Origin: Polyangiaceae bacterium
Lineage (GTDB): Bacteria > Myxococcota_A > Polyangia > Polyangiales > Polyangiaceae
DNA length: 64,000 nucleotides
Reading direction: 5' to 3'
Assembly (NCBI GenBank): GCA_041389725.1
Contig: JAWKRG010000003.1
Location: 744,001 to 808,000 of the forward strand
The notes under the pieces were generated by a model. It was not told where the DNA came from. It worked only from the letters and a program-made list of their open reading frames with translations, and ran no database searches. Made by a program: the position numbers and the translations under genes. Below are positions 35,978-44,618 of this stretch, one piece after another (position 1 is the first letter of the stretch; each line of letters opens with the position of its first letter).

Positions 35978-36598
35978 CTATGCACACTGGTAGCCGTTGC
36001 ATGTCTTCGAGCAGCACAGCGCGGGGGCCGACGGACAGGGGCCGCCCGTCGGTATGCAACAGCGAGGCAATCCAGTCGTGTCTGGCTTCTTGCACTCGCG
36101 GTTCTTGCAGCATTCGTTGGTGTTGTCGCAGACCTGACCGTCCATTAGACAACACTCGCCCAATTCGCACTTCGCGTTCGCGCAACACGCAGGCGCTGCG
36201 CCGCCACACACTTGATTGGGCTTTCCGCAGGTGCCTCCCCCGGTCCCTGCAACGGCACCGGTCCCGCCTGTCCCGCTACCGGCGCCTCCTGTACCGCCGG
36301 TGCCGGCGATGGCTCCCGTGGCGGCCACGTTGCCGTACCCGCCCATGCCACCCATGCCGCTAACGCCGCCGGAGCCACCAACGGCACCTGAGCCACTCGC
36401 GCCCGCGGCGGCGCCGCTCGCCGCGGAACCGCCGCCACCATCCGTGCCGCCTGCGTCGGGGAAGCCTCCGCCAGTGCCCACGGTCGATCCGCCGCTGCCC
36501 GACGCACCCACCCCCGCATCTTCACCCGCGGACTCGAAGCGCGGAGCCGAGCAAGCCACGAACAACAGAGTGCCGAGTGCGGTGAGCCGGAGCGTCAC
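35978..36598 (-). CDS. Cys-rich lipoprotein with Gly-rich spacer
   Basis: 206 residues with lipobox LFVAC. The spacer (about 20-130) is built from GGxGG units (GTGGTGGAGSGTGG). The C-terminal domain has about 18 cysteines with CC pairs (PACCANAKCELGECCLMDG, NECCKNRECKK, PRCCIP, CCSKTCNG), suggesting a compact disulfide-rich knottin-like fold. Its function is unknown. Its stop is close to the start of the frameshifted lipoprotein gene, so they probably share an operon. Confidence 0.8.
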   Translation of the reverse strand: MTLRLTALGTLLFVACSAPRFESAGEDAGVGASGSGGSTVGTGGGFPDAGGTDGGGGSAASGAAAGASGSGAVGGSGGVSGMGGMGGYGNVAATGAIAGTGGTGGAGSGTGGTGAVAGTGGGTCGKPNQVCGGAAPACCANAKCELGECCLMDGQVCDNTNECCKNRECKKPDTTGLPRCCIPTGGPCPSAPALCCSKTCNGYQCA

Positions 36599-36797
36599 AG
36601 CGCGAACACTAGCACCGCGCCGGACGGCCCGTCGATCGCAGCTCCGGCTCGGAAGTGCGGCGCGGCGTGTTGGAACGCGCTACTCCGCTTTGGCGGGCGG
36701 CCAGTGGCGGCGGCCGGGCACGCCGGCCCTGGAGAGCACGAAAACCCGGCTTCGTCGCAGGATTCACGTCGGCACGCCCTTCGCTAAGGCGGCCGGC

Positions 36798-37184
36798 ATG
36801 AGAACTCGAATCCTGATAGGCATCGCTGGCATCGTGACTCTCGCCCTCGCCTTCGCGGCGACGGCGCTGGAGCCGCGGCATGCCGGACCTCCCCTTTCAA
36901 CCCCGCAGCCACGCGGCTTCAAAGAATCGCGACCACAGAGCGACGGGCGGTCGAGCATCGAGCGCGTCGTGCACCTCGAGCAAGTCGTTCAGCTCGAGGA
37001 GTTGCGCATCGTCGCGAATCGGCGCCGCAAGGCGCCCCGCTCTGCAGTGGCGCAGCCAGAGCCCAAGCTCGTGCCTTGTTCCGACTGGCGGGCGCTTGGC
37101 CCCGTGTACAGTGCGCCTGAAGGCACGATCCCTCGCCAACGCCACGTGCAACTCCTGTGTCCCGAAAGTGAAGTCAGACGCTGA
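36798..37184 (+). CDS. Small exported protein
   Basis: 128 residues from an ATG at 36798. The N-terminus MRTRILIGIAGIVTLALAFA is a signal peptide or anchor. The middle region is charged (ERVVHLEQVVQLEELRIV), and the end has LVPCSDWRALGPVYSAPEG and VQLLCPE, with two Cys that may form a disulfide. No known domain is recognised. It lies 49 bp before the next lipoprotein gene on the same strand. Confidence 0.6.
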   Translation: MRTRILIGIAGIVTLALAFAATALEPRHAGPPLSTPQPRGFKESRPQSDGRSSIERVVHLEQVVQLEELRIVANRRRKAPRSAVAQPEPKLVPCSDWRALGPVYSAPEGTIPRQRHVQLLCPESEVRR

Positions 37185-37233
37185 TCGGCTTCGCGCATTT
37201 GCGTACCTGAAGCGCGAGGCATACGCTTGGGGC

Positions 37234-38076
37234 ATGCGACACATCAGCCTGGGGATTGGTTTGGTGGTCTTTGGCGCGTTCATCGGCTGTGGTGGTTCGA
37301 CGGACGGCGGCCTCAACGGTAGCGGCGGCAGCGCTGGGAGTGCGGGAACGAGCGCGTCGGGAGGCAGCGGCGACGTCGGAGGAACCGGCGCCGTCGCTGC
37401 CACGGGCAACGTCGGTGGCACGGGCAACGTCGCTGCGACGGGCAACGTCAGTGGCGGCGGAACCGGCAATGTCGGCAACGTCGGCGGGGGTGGCACCGGC
37501 AATGTCGGCAACGTCGGCGGGGGTGGCACCGGCAATGTCGCGGCGACGGGCAACGTCAGCGGCGGTGGCACAGGCGGCTGCGTCGAGGTGGGCTGTGGCC
37601 CCACCGGTACGCCTTGCTGCAGCCCGGGCGAGGGCTGCGGCACCGCAGGCGGCGCAGGTCCCACGATTTCGTGCGAGTGCACCGCGGCCCTCGTCTGGAA
37701 ATGCAGCACCAGCGGCGGTGGCGGGAGCAGCGGCACGGGCGGTGGCGGCGGCTGCGGCGGCAACGTGGCTTGCGCCTTGGGTACCAGCTGTTGCAACGGC
37801 AAGTGCGTGAACACCGCGAACGATCCGTACAATTGCGGTGGCTGCAACAACGTATGCGCGGCGTACCCACAGTACTGCAGCGGCGGCATCTGCACCAAGC
37901 CGCCGTGCTTCAATGGTCCACCGCCTCCAGGAACGTTCTGCTGTGGCGCACAGACGTGTCAACAAGGCCAGCTGTGCTGTGACATTCAAGGCCCGGGACC
38001 CACGGCGGGGCCAACATGCTTCACCCCCACGCCGAACCAAAAAACGTGCCCCATCGGCTGTCCGCTCTGCCAGTAG
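37234..38076 (+). CDS. Cys-rich lipoprotein with GNVGG repeats
   Basis: 280 residues from an ATG at 37234 with lipobox FIGC. A repetitive spacer (about 25-110) contains GNVAATGNVSGGGTGNVGN units; at the DNA level a 33-bp unit is repeated in tandem near 37480-37545. The C-terminal part (about 112-280) is Cys-rich, with clusters such as GTPCCSPGEGCGT, SCCNGKCVN, NCGGCNNVCA, FCCGAQTCQQGQLCC and CPIGCPLC. NCGGCNNVC is a recurring module in such proteins. Its function is unknown. Confidence 0.8.
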   Translation: MRHISLGIGLVVFGAFIGCGGSTDGGLNGSGGSAGSAGTSASGGSGDVGGTGAVAATGNVGGTGNVAATGNVSGGGTGNVGNVGGGGTGNVGNVGGGGTGNVAATGNVSGGGTGGCVEVGCGPTGTPCCSPGEGCGTAGGAGPTISCECTAALVWKCSTSGGGGSSGTGGGGGCGGNVACALGTSCCNGKCVNTANDPYNCGGCNNVCAAYPQYCSGGICTKPPCFNGPPPPGTFCCGAQTCQQGQLCCDIQGPGPTAGPTCFTPTPNQKTCPIGCPLCQ

Positions 38077-38242
38077 GAGTCGTGTCCATCACGCCTTCCC
38101 CGGCGGTGGCGGTCCGTCAGCATTCATGGCCGGGGCCGGCGGTGCAGAGTTTTCCCTGACCGCTGCCCCAGGTTGCGGGCTGACAACCGAGGCTCGGTGC
38201 CCCGGGGAAGGGGCCGTTCATTACGTATCCGCAACGACCGCT

Positions 38243-38259
38243 CGGGGTGCAACACCCCG
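38243..38259 (+). other. Small perfect hairpin
   Basis: CGGGGTG and CACCCCG form a 7-bp perfect stem with a 3-base loop in the 228-bp gap before the SMB lipoprotein gene. No T-run follows, so it could be a transcript-processing or attenuation structure, or chance. Confidence 0.3.
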
Positions 38260-38304
38260 CGAAGCCTCGTTCCCTCGCCCTCGCGTTCGTTCTAGACTCC
38301 ACGC

Positions 38305-39258
38305 ATGAATTCTTGGCGTTCCTTGTCGTGTGCGGCACTCCTGGCGATCATCGCGCTGGCTCCCACTGCCTGCTCCAGTAGCGACAGTGACAGCTCCACT
38401 TCGGGCACGGGCGGTAGCGCTCAACGCGGTCCGATCGGCAAGGCCGACAACGTGGGGGCTTGCATCGGCAGTGCGAGCACCTTCTGCGGTGGCAAGTCCG
38501 ACGGCACCTGTTGGTGTGACAGCGAATGCGCGACCTTCGGCGATTGCTGCAGTGACTACGCGACCGCGTGTGGCGGCGGAGACGACTGCACCGCGACCTT
38601 CCACTGGCTACAGAAGGATGCATACAAGGAGACCGCGGGCCGCAGCGACAAGCGCTGGCCGCCGCACACCACCACCCTGCTCGAGATCTCTTGCGGTGGA
38701 ACGATCGTCCGCAGCGAGTTCCGAGAGAACCACGGCACCAAGCCCGACGCCGTGGACGCCAACGGCAAGGTGATCCTGGTGGACGTCGCGCAAAAGCAGG
38801 TCACTGGGCCGCGTGCGGATCTGGAAGCGCTAGCCGACGCCTACACGAAGTGCGAGTGCGGCAACGCGTTCCTGAGCCTGAACGGCCTGCAAGACGACAA
38901 GGTGCAGGCGTTGGTACAAAAGCTGAGCGCCTACATGCTGCAAAACCTGACCTGCACAGGCGCCACCAACACTCAGGGCGTGATCGATCTACTGACCAGC
39001 GGGAACGTGGAAGGTGCCCTCGCGGTGTTGCCGAACTGCACCTGGGCGTCGGGGGCCGATTTCGAGACCGGCCTGGACGCCGCACTCAAGGACGTGGTGG
39101 CGCTATCCAATGAAGAACTCGGGGCGTATCACGTGTGCAACAACGACGCGAAGCTCCAAGCCGGCCTGTTCGAGGCCTATGTCGCGAACAAAACCGTGAG
39201 CGCGTGCGATCCTTCCGCCGCGCTCTGCAGCGGCCCCGCCTGGTTGTACGAGCCCTAG
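38305..39258 (+). CDS. Somatomedin-B-like lipoprotein
   Basis: 317 residues with lipobox PTAC. A somatomedin-B-like module (about 52-88) shows C-x(n)-CGG, CWCDSEC, GDCCSDYATAC, matching the CxC/CC-x-DY-x3-C pattern of the modules in the deiminase lipoprotein. The remaining 220 residues form a mixed alpha/beta domain with cysteine pairs (KCECGNAFLS, LTCTGATN, PNCTW, HVCNND, CDPSAALCSG) that I do not recognise. The shared module suggests a common surface ligand or location with the deiminase. Confidence 0.78.
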   Translation: MNSWRSLSCAALLAIIALAPTACSSSDSDSSTSGTGGSAQRGPIGKADNVGACIGSASTFCGGKSDGTCWCDSECATFGDCCSDYATACGGGDDCTATFHWLQKDAYKETAGRSDKRWPPHTTTLLEISCGGTIVRSEFRENHGTKPDAVDANGKVILVDVAQKQVTGPRADLEALADAYTKCECGNAFLSLNGLQDDKVQALVQKLSAYMLQNLTCTGATNTQGVIDLLTSGNVEGALAVLPNCTWASGADFETGLDAALKDVVALSNEELGAYHVCNNDAKLQAGLFEAYVANKTVSACDPSAALCSGPAWLYEP

Positions 39259-39346
39259 ACTGATCCAGCGCTGGGCGGTTCGGTGCGTTGCCAGGTCCGC
39301 CCGGTGCCTTGCAAGCCCCGCCTGATGCCTGCCTGGTCCTACGTCC

Positions 39347-40309
39347 CTAGGCCGATCCCGCGGTGGGTGCCGTGGTGCCTTGAATGCGCACGCCGCAGTA
39401 GGGACAGGGATAGGCGGTACTTCCCGCCGGCACCGAGGACGGGGCGCCACAGCCCGGACAAGGGAACTCGTGGCCCGCAACCTCCACCTTCTTGCCGCAG
39501 CGAAAACAGATCACGCGGCGAGCGCCCGTGACGACGTCCAGCTGGCCGCCACACCCGCCACAGCGTCGCAGTTGTAGCGGCGGTGGCTGCACCTCGACGT
39601 ACTGATCGCGCAGACCTGCGTCTTGAATCAGGTGCTGCTGCACGTTGACGGAGATGTAGGGTAGCCAGCCTTGCACGAAGGCCGAGATGCCAACGCGCTC
39701 GATCAGGTTGGCAGTCACGTCATCGGGATACTTGGCGAGAACGCCGGCTTCGGTGACAGCCTGGGTGAGCGTTGCCAGTTGACTGCGAAACGCCTGATAG
39801 ACGGCCCAGAACGCTTGATCGGGAAACTGCAGCTGCTGCGGCGCCGCTCCGAGCGCGACCGCGAACAGACCAAAGGAAACGACGGCTCCTTGCATCATCT
39901 GGGTTTGGCGCAGCTCCTGAATGCGCTGATTCATGTACTGCGTCCAGCTCACGACTCGTGGGTCCGTGTCGTGCACGGTCATCGAGCCGGAGTAGTAGTC
40001 GAGAAAGCGCGTGCGGTAGTCGGCGTCGACGATGCGAGGTGAGTACGACGACGGACAGAGCTGGATGTGCCGCTCGAACAGGCGCGTGTAGAGAGCCTTC
40101 ACCGTCGCAAGGTCGCCACGCCACGCCGCGCCCTTGATCTCCGGGGCCAGCTGCCGGTGCAAGGCTTCGTAGGCGGGCCCCGGTAGCGCGTTGCCACGAG
40201 GCAGGCCATGCTGAAGTCCCAGTCCGAAAGCGCGCCGCAGAAGTCGCAGTACACGTACGCCGTCGGCGACAGCAGTTGTTTGGGCCCACCCGCAAGAATG
40301 GCACTTCAC
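39347..40309 (-). CDS. Zinc-ribbon protein with two frameshifted segments near the start
   Basis: About 320 residues, probably starting at a GTG at 40309 (reading MKCHSCG). The C-terminus has two more zinc ribbons: RRCGGCGGQLD...VICFRCGKK and FPCPGCGAP...YPCPYCGV. In the present frame the N-terminal ribbon is broken after KCHSCG. A shift of one base recovers KQLLSPTAYVYCDFCGALSD and ATRYRGP before the original frame resumes at AYEALHRQL. So two compensating indels (near 40290 and 40178) are present, both in G/C runs. The middle part (about 55-230) is helical. The function is unknown. Confidence 0.7.
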   Translation of the reverse strand: MKCHSCGWAQTTAVADGVRVLRLLRRAFGLGLQHGLPRGNALPGPAYEALHRQLAPEIKGAAWRGDLATVKALYTRLFERHIQLCPSSYSPRIVDADYRTRFLDYYSGSMTVHDTDPRVVSWTQYMNQRIQELRQTQMMQGAVVSFGLFAVALGAAPQQLQFPDQAFWAVYQAFRSQLATLTQAVTEAGVLAKYPDDVTANLIERVGISAFVQGWLPYISVNVQQHLIQDAGLRDQYVEVQPPPLQLRRCGGCGGQLDVVTGARRVICFRCGKKVEVAGHEFPCPGCGAPSSVPAGSTAYPCPYCGVRIQGTTAPTAGSA

Positions 40310-40471
40310 GACCCGGACGCGCACGAATGCAGCATGAGGATTCCGTGGAGTTGGTGGCCGTCAGTAAGTGCACGGGTCGGTAGACGACGCGCCCAACAAT
40401 GGCGGGCCAAAGTGTGCCAGGCTGCTGGCATCTATGTTGCTTGTTCGCCCCGGTTCCTTCGGAGGTTCCCC

Positions 40472-43054
40472 ATGCGCTTCGGTGCCGTCGCCTTTTCGCT
40501 GCTCCTGACCACAACCGCCCTCGCTCAGAACCGCCTTGCCAAGGTCGACGTCAAACTGTTGCGCGCGCTCGACAGCGGGCTTTCGACCATGGGCGCACGC
40601 CTTCCGAGTCCGGGGCGCGCCCCGGCCGTCATCGAACTGCAAAGCCCTGCAACCCCCTCGGTCCTGAGACAGCTGCACAAGACCGGTGCATCGCTGCGCG
40701 AGATCGACGGACGTGCACTGAGCTACCGTCGCTTCGTCGCGGCAGAAGTGACTGCTAACGCCCTTCCCAAGCTGCAAGCGCTGAGCGTCGTGAAGGCCGT
40801 GTGGCTCTCACCCGCAGCTGGTCCGGTGCCACTAGATCACTCGGGGGCGCTGGTGGGACTGGCGGCGGGACGCGGCGCGCGGCCCGCATTGGATCTGCTC
40901 ACCGGCGCCGGGACCACCGTGGCCGATCTCGACGCCAACGTAGACGTGTTCCATCCGAGCTTCTTTCGTGGCGATGCTGGCTACTACGATTGGATCGACG
41001 TGAATGCCGACCAGGTGTTCACGCCCGGCGTGGACGCCGTCGATTTGGATCGCGACGGGCAGGCTTCTCCTGCAGAGACGGCCATGGGGCTCAAGGCCGA
41101 GACGTACTCCTATCTGACCGGAGGAGACCTCGTGCCCGAGCGCGGCGCCGAGTTCGATCCGGCCCTCGACTGGATCTTTCTCGACGAGAACGCCAGCGGA
41201 CAACGCGAATTCGGTTCGAAAGCGGGCTTCGATGACTCCGCACTGGCCTTCGGCGAACCGTTGTTCGTGCCGGACGACGTGAACCAGAACGGTAGCATCG
41301 ACGTAGGCGAGCGCTTCGTGCGCCTCGGCACTTCGAAGTTCCGCAAGGTGCAAGCCAAGAACCAAGACGGCAGCGTCAACCATGTGTTCGAACGCGGTGT
41401 GGACTTGGCTCAACTCGACACGACCTATCCCGGCCCCGGAGGCTCTGCGGAGCTCGCGCCACAGCACGGCACGATGACGCTCTCGATCGTCGCCGGCGAC
41501 GCGGTGCTGGGTGGACGCCGCTGGGTGGGCATGGCGCCCGACGCAGAGCTCGTGCTCACCACGGATCGCGGCGACACGGCGGCAGGGTTGATCTGGGCGC
41601 TTGGCGAAAAGCCCGACGCGGTGTTGTTCGAGCTTTCGCCCTGGGTCGGCCAACCCTTGGACGGCAGCGACGTCATGTCGTCCATCGTCGACGACTCGAC
41701 GAAGAACGACGGCGTGACCCACGCATGCGCCATGGGTAACATGGCTGACTCGTTCAAACACACGCGCACGACGCTGACGACGCAGGGAGAGCTCGATTTC
41801 CAGGTGCCGGCCAGCATCAACGGGCAAGTGCCCTACTTCGTCGGCGTGTCCCTCAACGCACGAGGCGGAACCACCTCGGCGGTGCTGACCGAGCCCGGCG
41901 GCACGCTGCACCCACTGACCACGGGCACGACCACGCTCAGCAACGGCGCCGTGCTCTTCGTTTCCGTGGAAACCACGTCGCGTGGCACGCATTTCACCGA
42001 CGTCATTCTCTACACGCAGTCGCCCTCCGCGCCGATCCCCGTGGGCGACTACAAGCTCTCCCTCACGCCGAGTGCAGCGGGAGTGGTCGTGGACGGTTAC
42101 GTGTTCGACGACGCCTCGAGCTGGGGTGTCGGCGCCAAGTTCGTGGGCTCAGCCGTCACCAACGCGAGCACCTTCGGAGTGCCGGCCACTTCCGATCACT
42201 GTATCGGGGTCGCCGCCCACACCGGCCACTACGAACCCGACAAGTGGTGGTTCAACTACTACACCGAAGGCGCCGGCATGGTGCGCGACTACTCGGGCCG
42301 CGGCCCGCGCATCGACGGCGTGCAAAAGCCCGACATCGCGGCGCCAGACAACCCCTGGGCTGCACTGGCCCATGGCGCCTACCCAGCACCGGACTTTCCC
42401 CACGGCGCTATGATGGTGGGAGGCGGGACTAGCGCCGCGACTCCCCACGTCACCGGCGTGGCCGCGCTCCTGGCGCAGGCCGACATCCGCGGCGACGCGG
42501 CGATAGAAGCGTTGCGCAAGGGCGCCATCGCCGACGGCAAGAACGGTCAGACGCCGAACCCCGAGGTTGGCTACGGTCGCTTGAGCATTGCGGGTGCCTT
42601 TGGCGTCAGCGATCAGGGCGCCGCGCCAAGTCTCGAACTCACCGCTACGCCGCCCGTCGCTGCTTTGGGTAAGCCGATCACGTTGACGGCCACGGCCACG
42701 GATCCCAATGGTGAGTTGCTCGAGATCAAATGGGACGACGACTACGACGGCACCTGGGACGTCGGCTACGCCGCCCTGGCGAATCGAGACGTCGTGTCGG
42801 CGGCGCCAGCCCGACGCGCTTACAAGGCGCGCGTGCGCGACGCTTCGGGCCGCATCGACGAAGCCGTGGTGTGGGTCGAATGGAACCTCAATGGCGGCGG
42901 CGGCAACGGCGGCGGCAACGGCAACCCGGGCGGTGGCTCCAGCGACAGCGGTTGCGGCTGTCGCACAGCGGGCTCGACGGGCTCGGCGCTGTCACTCAGT
43001 CTCGCCCTGATGGCCCTGGCCCTCGGCGTAGCGCGCCGCCGACGCAAGTCGTAG
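40472..43054 (+). CDS. Subtilase-family protease with MYXO-CTERM tail
   Basis: 860 residues from an ATG at 40472 with GGAGG upstream. A signal peptide (ends TALAQ) precedes an N-terminal prodomain-like region and the S8 fold: Asp in TVADLDANVDVFHP, His in PQHGTMTLSIVAG, and Ser in GGTSAATPHVTGVAA. A large insertion between Asp and His carries calcium-type loops (DVNADQVF, DLDRDGQAS, DVNQNGSIDVGE). A PKD- or Ig-like segment follows the protease, then a Gly/Asn linker, GCGCRTAGS, a hydrophobic helix and RRRRK (MYXO-CTERM). An extracellular surface-anchored protease is expected. Confidence 0.9.
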   Translation: MRFGAVAFSLLLTTTALAQNRLAKVDVKLLRALDSGLSTMGARLPSPGRAPAVIELQSPATPSVLRQLHKTGASLREIDGRALSYRRFVAAEVTANALPKLQALSVVKAVWLSPAAGPVPLDHSGALVGLAAGRGARPALDLLTGAGTTVADLDANVDVFHPSFFRGDAGYYDWIDVNADQVFTPGVDAVDLDRDGQASPAETAMGLKAETYSYLTGGDLVPERGAEFDPALDWIFLDENASGQREFGSKAGFDDSALAFGEPLFVPDDVNQNGSIDVGERFVRLGTSKFRKVQAKNQDGSVNHVFERGVDLAQLDTTYPGPGGSAELAPQHGTMTLSIVAGDAVLGGRRWVGMAPDAELVLTTDRGDTAAGLIWALGEKPDAVLFELSPWVGQPLDGSDVMSSIVDDSTKNDGVTHACAMGNMADSFKHTRTTLTTQGELDFQVPASINGQVPYFVGVSLNARGGTTSAVLTEPGGTLHPLTTGTTTLSNGAVLFVSVETTSRGTHFTDVILYTQSPSAPIPVGDYKLSLTPSAAGVVVDGYVFDDASSWGVGAKFVGSAVTNASTFGVPATSDHCIGVAAHTGHYEPDKWWFNYYTEGAGMVRDYSGRGPRIDGVQKPDIAAPDNPWAALAHGAYPAPDFPHGAMMVGGGTSAATPHVTGVAALLAQADIRGDAAIEALRKGAIADGKNGQTPNPEVGYGRLSIAGAFGVSDQGAAPSLELTATPPVAALGKPITLTATATDPNGELLEIKWDDDYDGTWDVGYAALANRDVVSAAPARRAYKARVRDASGRIDEAVVWVEWNLNGGGGNGGGNGNPGGGSSDSGCGCRTAGSTGSALSLSLALMALALGVARRRRKS

Positions 43055-43084
43055 CCCGATGCGTGCGTCACGCGTGAGCACCGC

Positions 43085-43792
43085 TCAGTACTCCTCGCAG
43101 ATGTACACCGCGGTCTTGGTGCAGCCGACTTCGGTCCACTGGCCCGTAGCGTTCATTTGCATGCAGTCGTTGGCCGCGGTGCCGCTTGGCTGCTTCGCGG
43201 CCCAGTTGGCGTAGGCGCCGCCCACGGCGCTGCCGTTCGCGCCGCCAGTCCAGAACTTGAGTCCGTCCGGCCACTCCCAGTCGCCTTCGGTGGTCCAGTC
43301 CGTCGCGCCGAGCCAGAACGCGCCGAAGCCCGCGGCCGTGGCGGTCTGTCGCAACCAGTCGTTCTCCTCAGCGTCATTCGGGCGCGCCACGCGCATCGAT
43401 TGAGCGATGCAGTCGGCGGCGGCCTCACTCAGGCCCTTGGCGGTGCTGCACAGCGCGTAGCCGTGGGACTTGTAGCTCTGCCCGCTGCAACCGCTGCTGC
43501 ACGCGCCGTTGTCCACGACGGAGTCGCAGTCGTCATCGAGCCCATTGCAGATCTCCGGCCCGCAGCTGGTGCCACCGCCGCCATCCGCGACTGGGAATCC
43601 GCCCCCGTCCGTGCCGGGGATCCCGCCGCCGCCGTCCACGCCGGGGAACCCGCCGCCGCCGATGCTGCCTGCAGCGCCCCCGCCGCCGCCGGACGATGCA
43701 TCCTTCTTCGCTTCCTCCACGTCTTCACTGGTGGCGCAGGCGCAGGCCGTGAATGTGCCGAGCAGGACGAGGCGGTGGAGTGCGGCCAACAT
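43085..43792 (-). CDS. C-type lectin-like lipoprotein with MopE-type metal motif
   Basis: 235 residues with lipobox TFTAC. A Gly/Pro/Asp spacer (about 30-75) precedes ICNGLDDDCDSVVDNG, the short metal-binding motif repeated in MopE-type and myxobacterial proteins. A C-type lectin domain follows: FWLGATDWTTEGDWEWPDG, QPSGTAANDCMQMNATGQW and CTKTAVYICEEY, with the WxG and the Cys pair of the fold. The calcium/sugar-site EPN/QPD triplet is QPS, so sugar binding is uncertain. It is probably an adhesion or capture protein on the outer surface. Confidence 0.85.
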   Translation of the reverse strand: MLAALHRLVLLGTFTACACATSEDVEEAKKDASSGGGGGAAGSIGGGGFPGVDGGGGIPGTDGGGFPVADGGGGTSCGPEICNGLDDDCDSVVDNGACSSGCSGQSYKSHGYALCSTAKGLSEAAADCIAQSMRVARPNDAEENDWLRQTATAAGFGAFWLGATDWTTEGDWEWPDGLKFWTGGANGSAVGGAYANWAAKQPSGTAANDCMQMNATGQWTEVGCTKTAVYICEEY

Positions 43793-44181
43793 CGCGACCC
43801 GGAGTGTACACCGGAACAGCTGCAGGTAGCTTCCCGCCCCTCATCCCCGAGAGCATGCATTTGTTTGGGGGCACCCAACTGTGAGCTGAATTGCAGGCCC
43901 ACCCTGCCCCCCGCGGCAGCCCCCTCGCCCGCGGCGCGCCGCACGCAACCACGCTGGCGCTCCCGACATGGTGCGCAACGACGCAGCAACCCCTGCGCCG
44001 CGGCACGCGGCGCGCAACGCCGCAGCGCGCGCTCGGCCCCGCTGGACCCCGCGCGTAGCCACGCCGACGACACGGCACGGACCGCGGCGGGAATCGCACG
44101 CCCACTCCAGGACTCATGCCCTTCCGTCTCACGCGGCTGGGCAGCGTTGCCTGACTCGCTCCGCAGCGCTAGAAAAGAGCC
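43793..44181. other. Intergenic region, nothing clear
   Basis: 389 bp of very GC-rich sequence. Open frames run through it in several frames, but their composition (Arg/Ala-rich) is that of antisense shadow. No promoter, hairpin or RNA is recognised. Confidence 0.4.
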
Positions 44182-44448
44182 GTGCCGACCTACGAATACG
44201 AAATCCTGGGACCCGATGGCGCCGTGCAAGGCATCTACGAAGTCGAGCAGCGCATGTCCGACGCGGCGTTGACGGAGCACCCGCAAACCGGCGCGCCCCT
44301 GCGTCGCGTGCTGTCCCGCACCTTTGCGCACGGCTCGAGTTCCGGCTCCGACGTCGGGGATTTCGGCTGCGCATCCGGCGCCTGCGACGTGCCGAGCGGC
44401 GCGTGCGGCATGGGCGGCGGATTCTGCGGCAGCGGCGGCTGCGCGTAG
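44182..44448 (+). CDS. FmdB-like small protein lacking its zinc-ribbon cysteines
   Basis: 88 residues with a GTG start. The opening MPTYEYEILGPDGAVQGIYE matches the FmdB/zinc-ribbon family start (MPTYEYxC..CG), but both CxxC pairs are replaced (EILGP and HPQTG for CPKCG). PLRRVLS is retained. A Ser/Asp stretch and a cysteine/glycine-rich end (GCASGACDVPSGACGMGGGF, CGSGGCA) follow, so metal ligands may have moved to the tail. Its role is unknown. Confidence 0.6.
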   Translation: MPTYEYEILGPDGAVQGIYEVEQRMSDAALTEHPQTGAPLRRVLSRTFAHGSSSGSDVGDFGCASGACDVPSGACGMGGGFCGSGGCA

Positions 44449-44458
44449 GCGCGTAGCT

Positions 44459-44545
44459 GCGACGGATTGTGAAGCACGCGACGGACTGTGCGTAAGTGCG
44501 CGACGGACTGTGCGTAAGCGCGCGACGGATTGCGCATGGGCGCGT
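44459..44545. repeat. Short tandem repeat, 22-bp unit, about four copies
   Basis: Units of the type CGCGACGGACTGTGCGTAAG recur with starts spaced 19, 22 and 22 bp. They lie right after the FmdB-like gene. The last copies diverge. Confidence 0.75.
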
Positions 44546-44618
44546 GTAGCAGCCACGGCGCGCACCGATTCTCATCTGGCGTGTCGGGCTTCGCGAGCCC
44601 GGCACGTCGTCTCGCCCG

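Noticed and set aside
41982..42413. Plus-strand frame inside the subtilase gene
   Set aside because: Ser/Thr/Arg/Pro-rich shadow of the subtilase frame.
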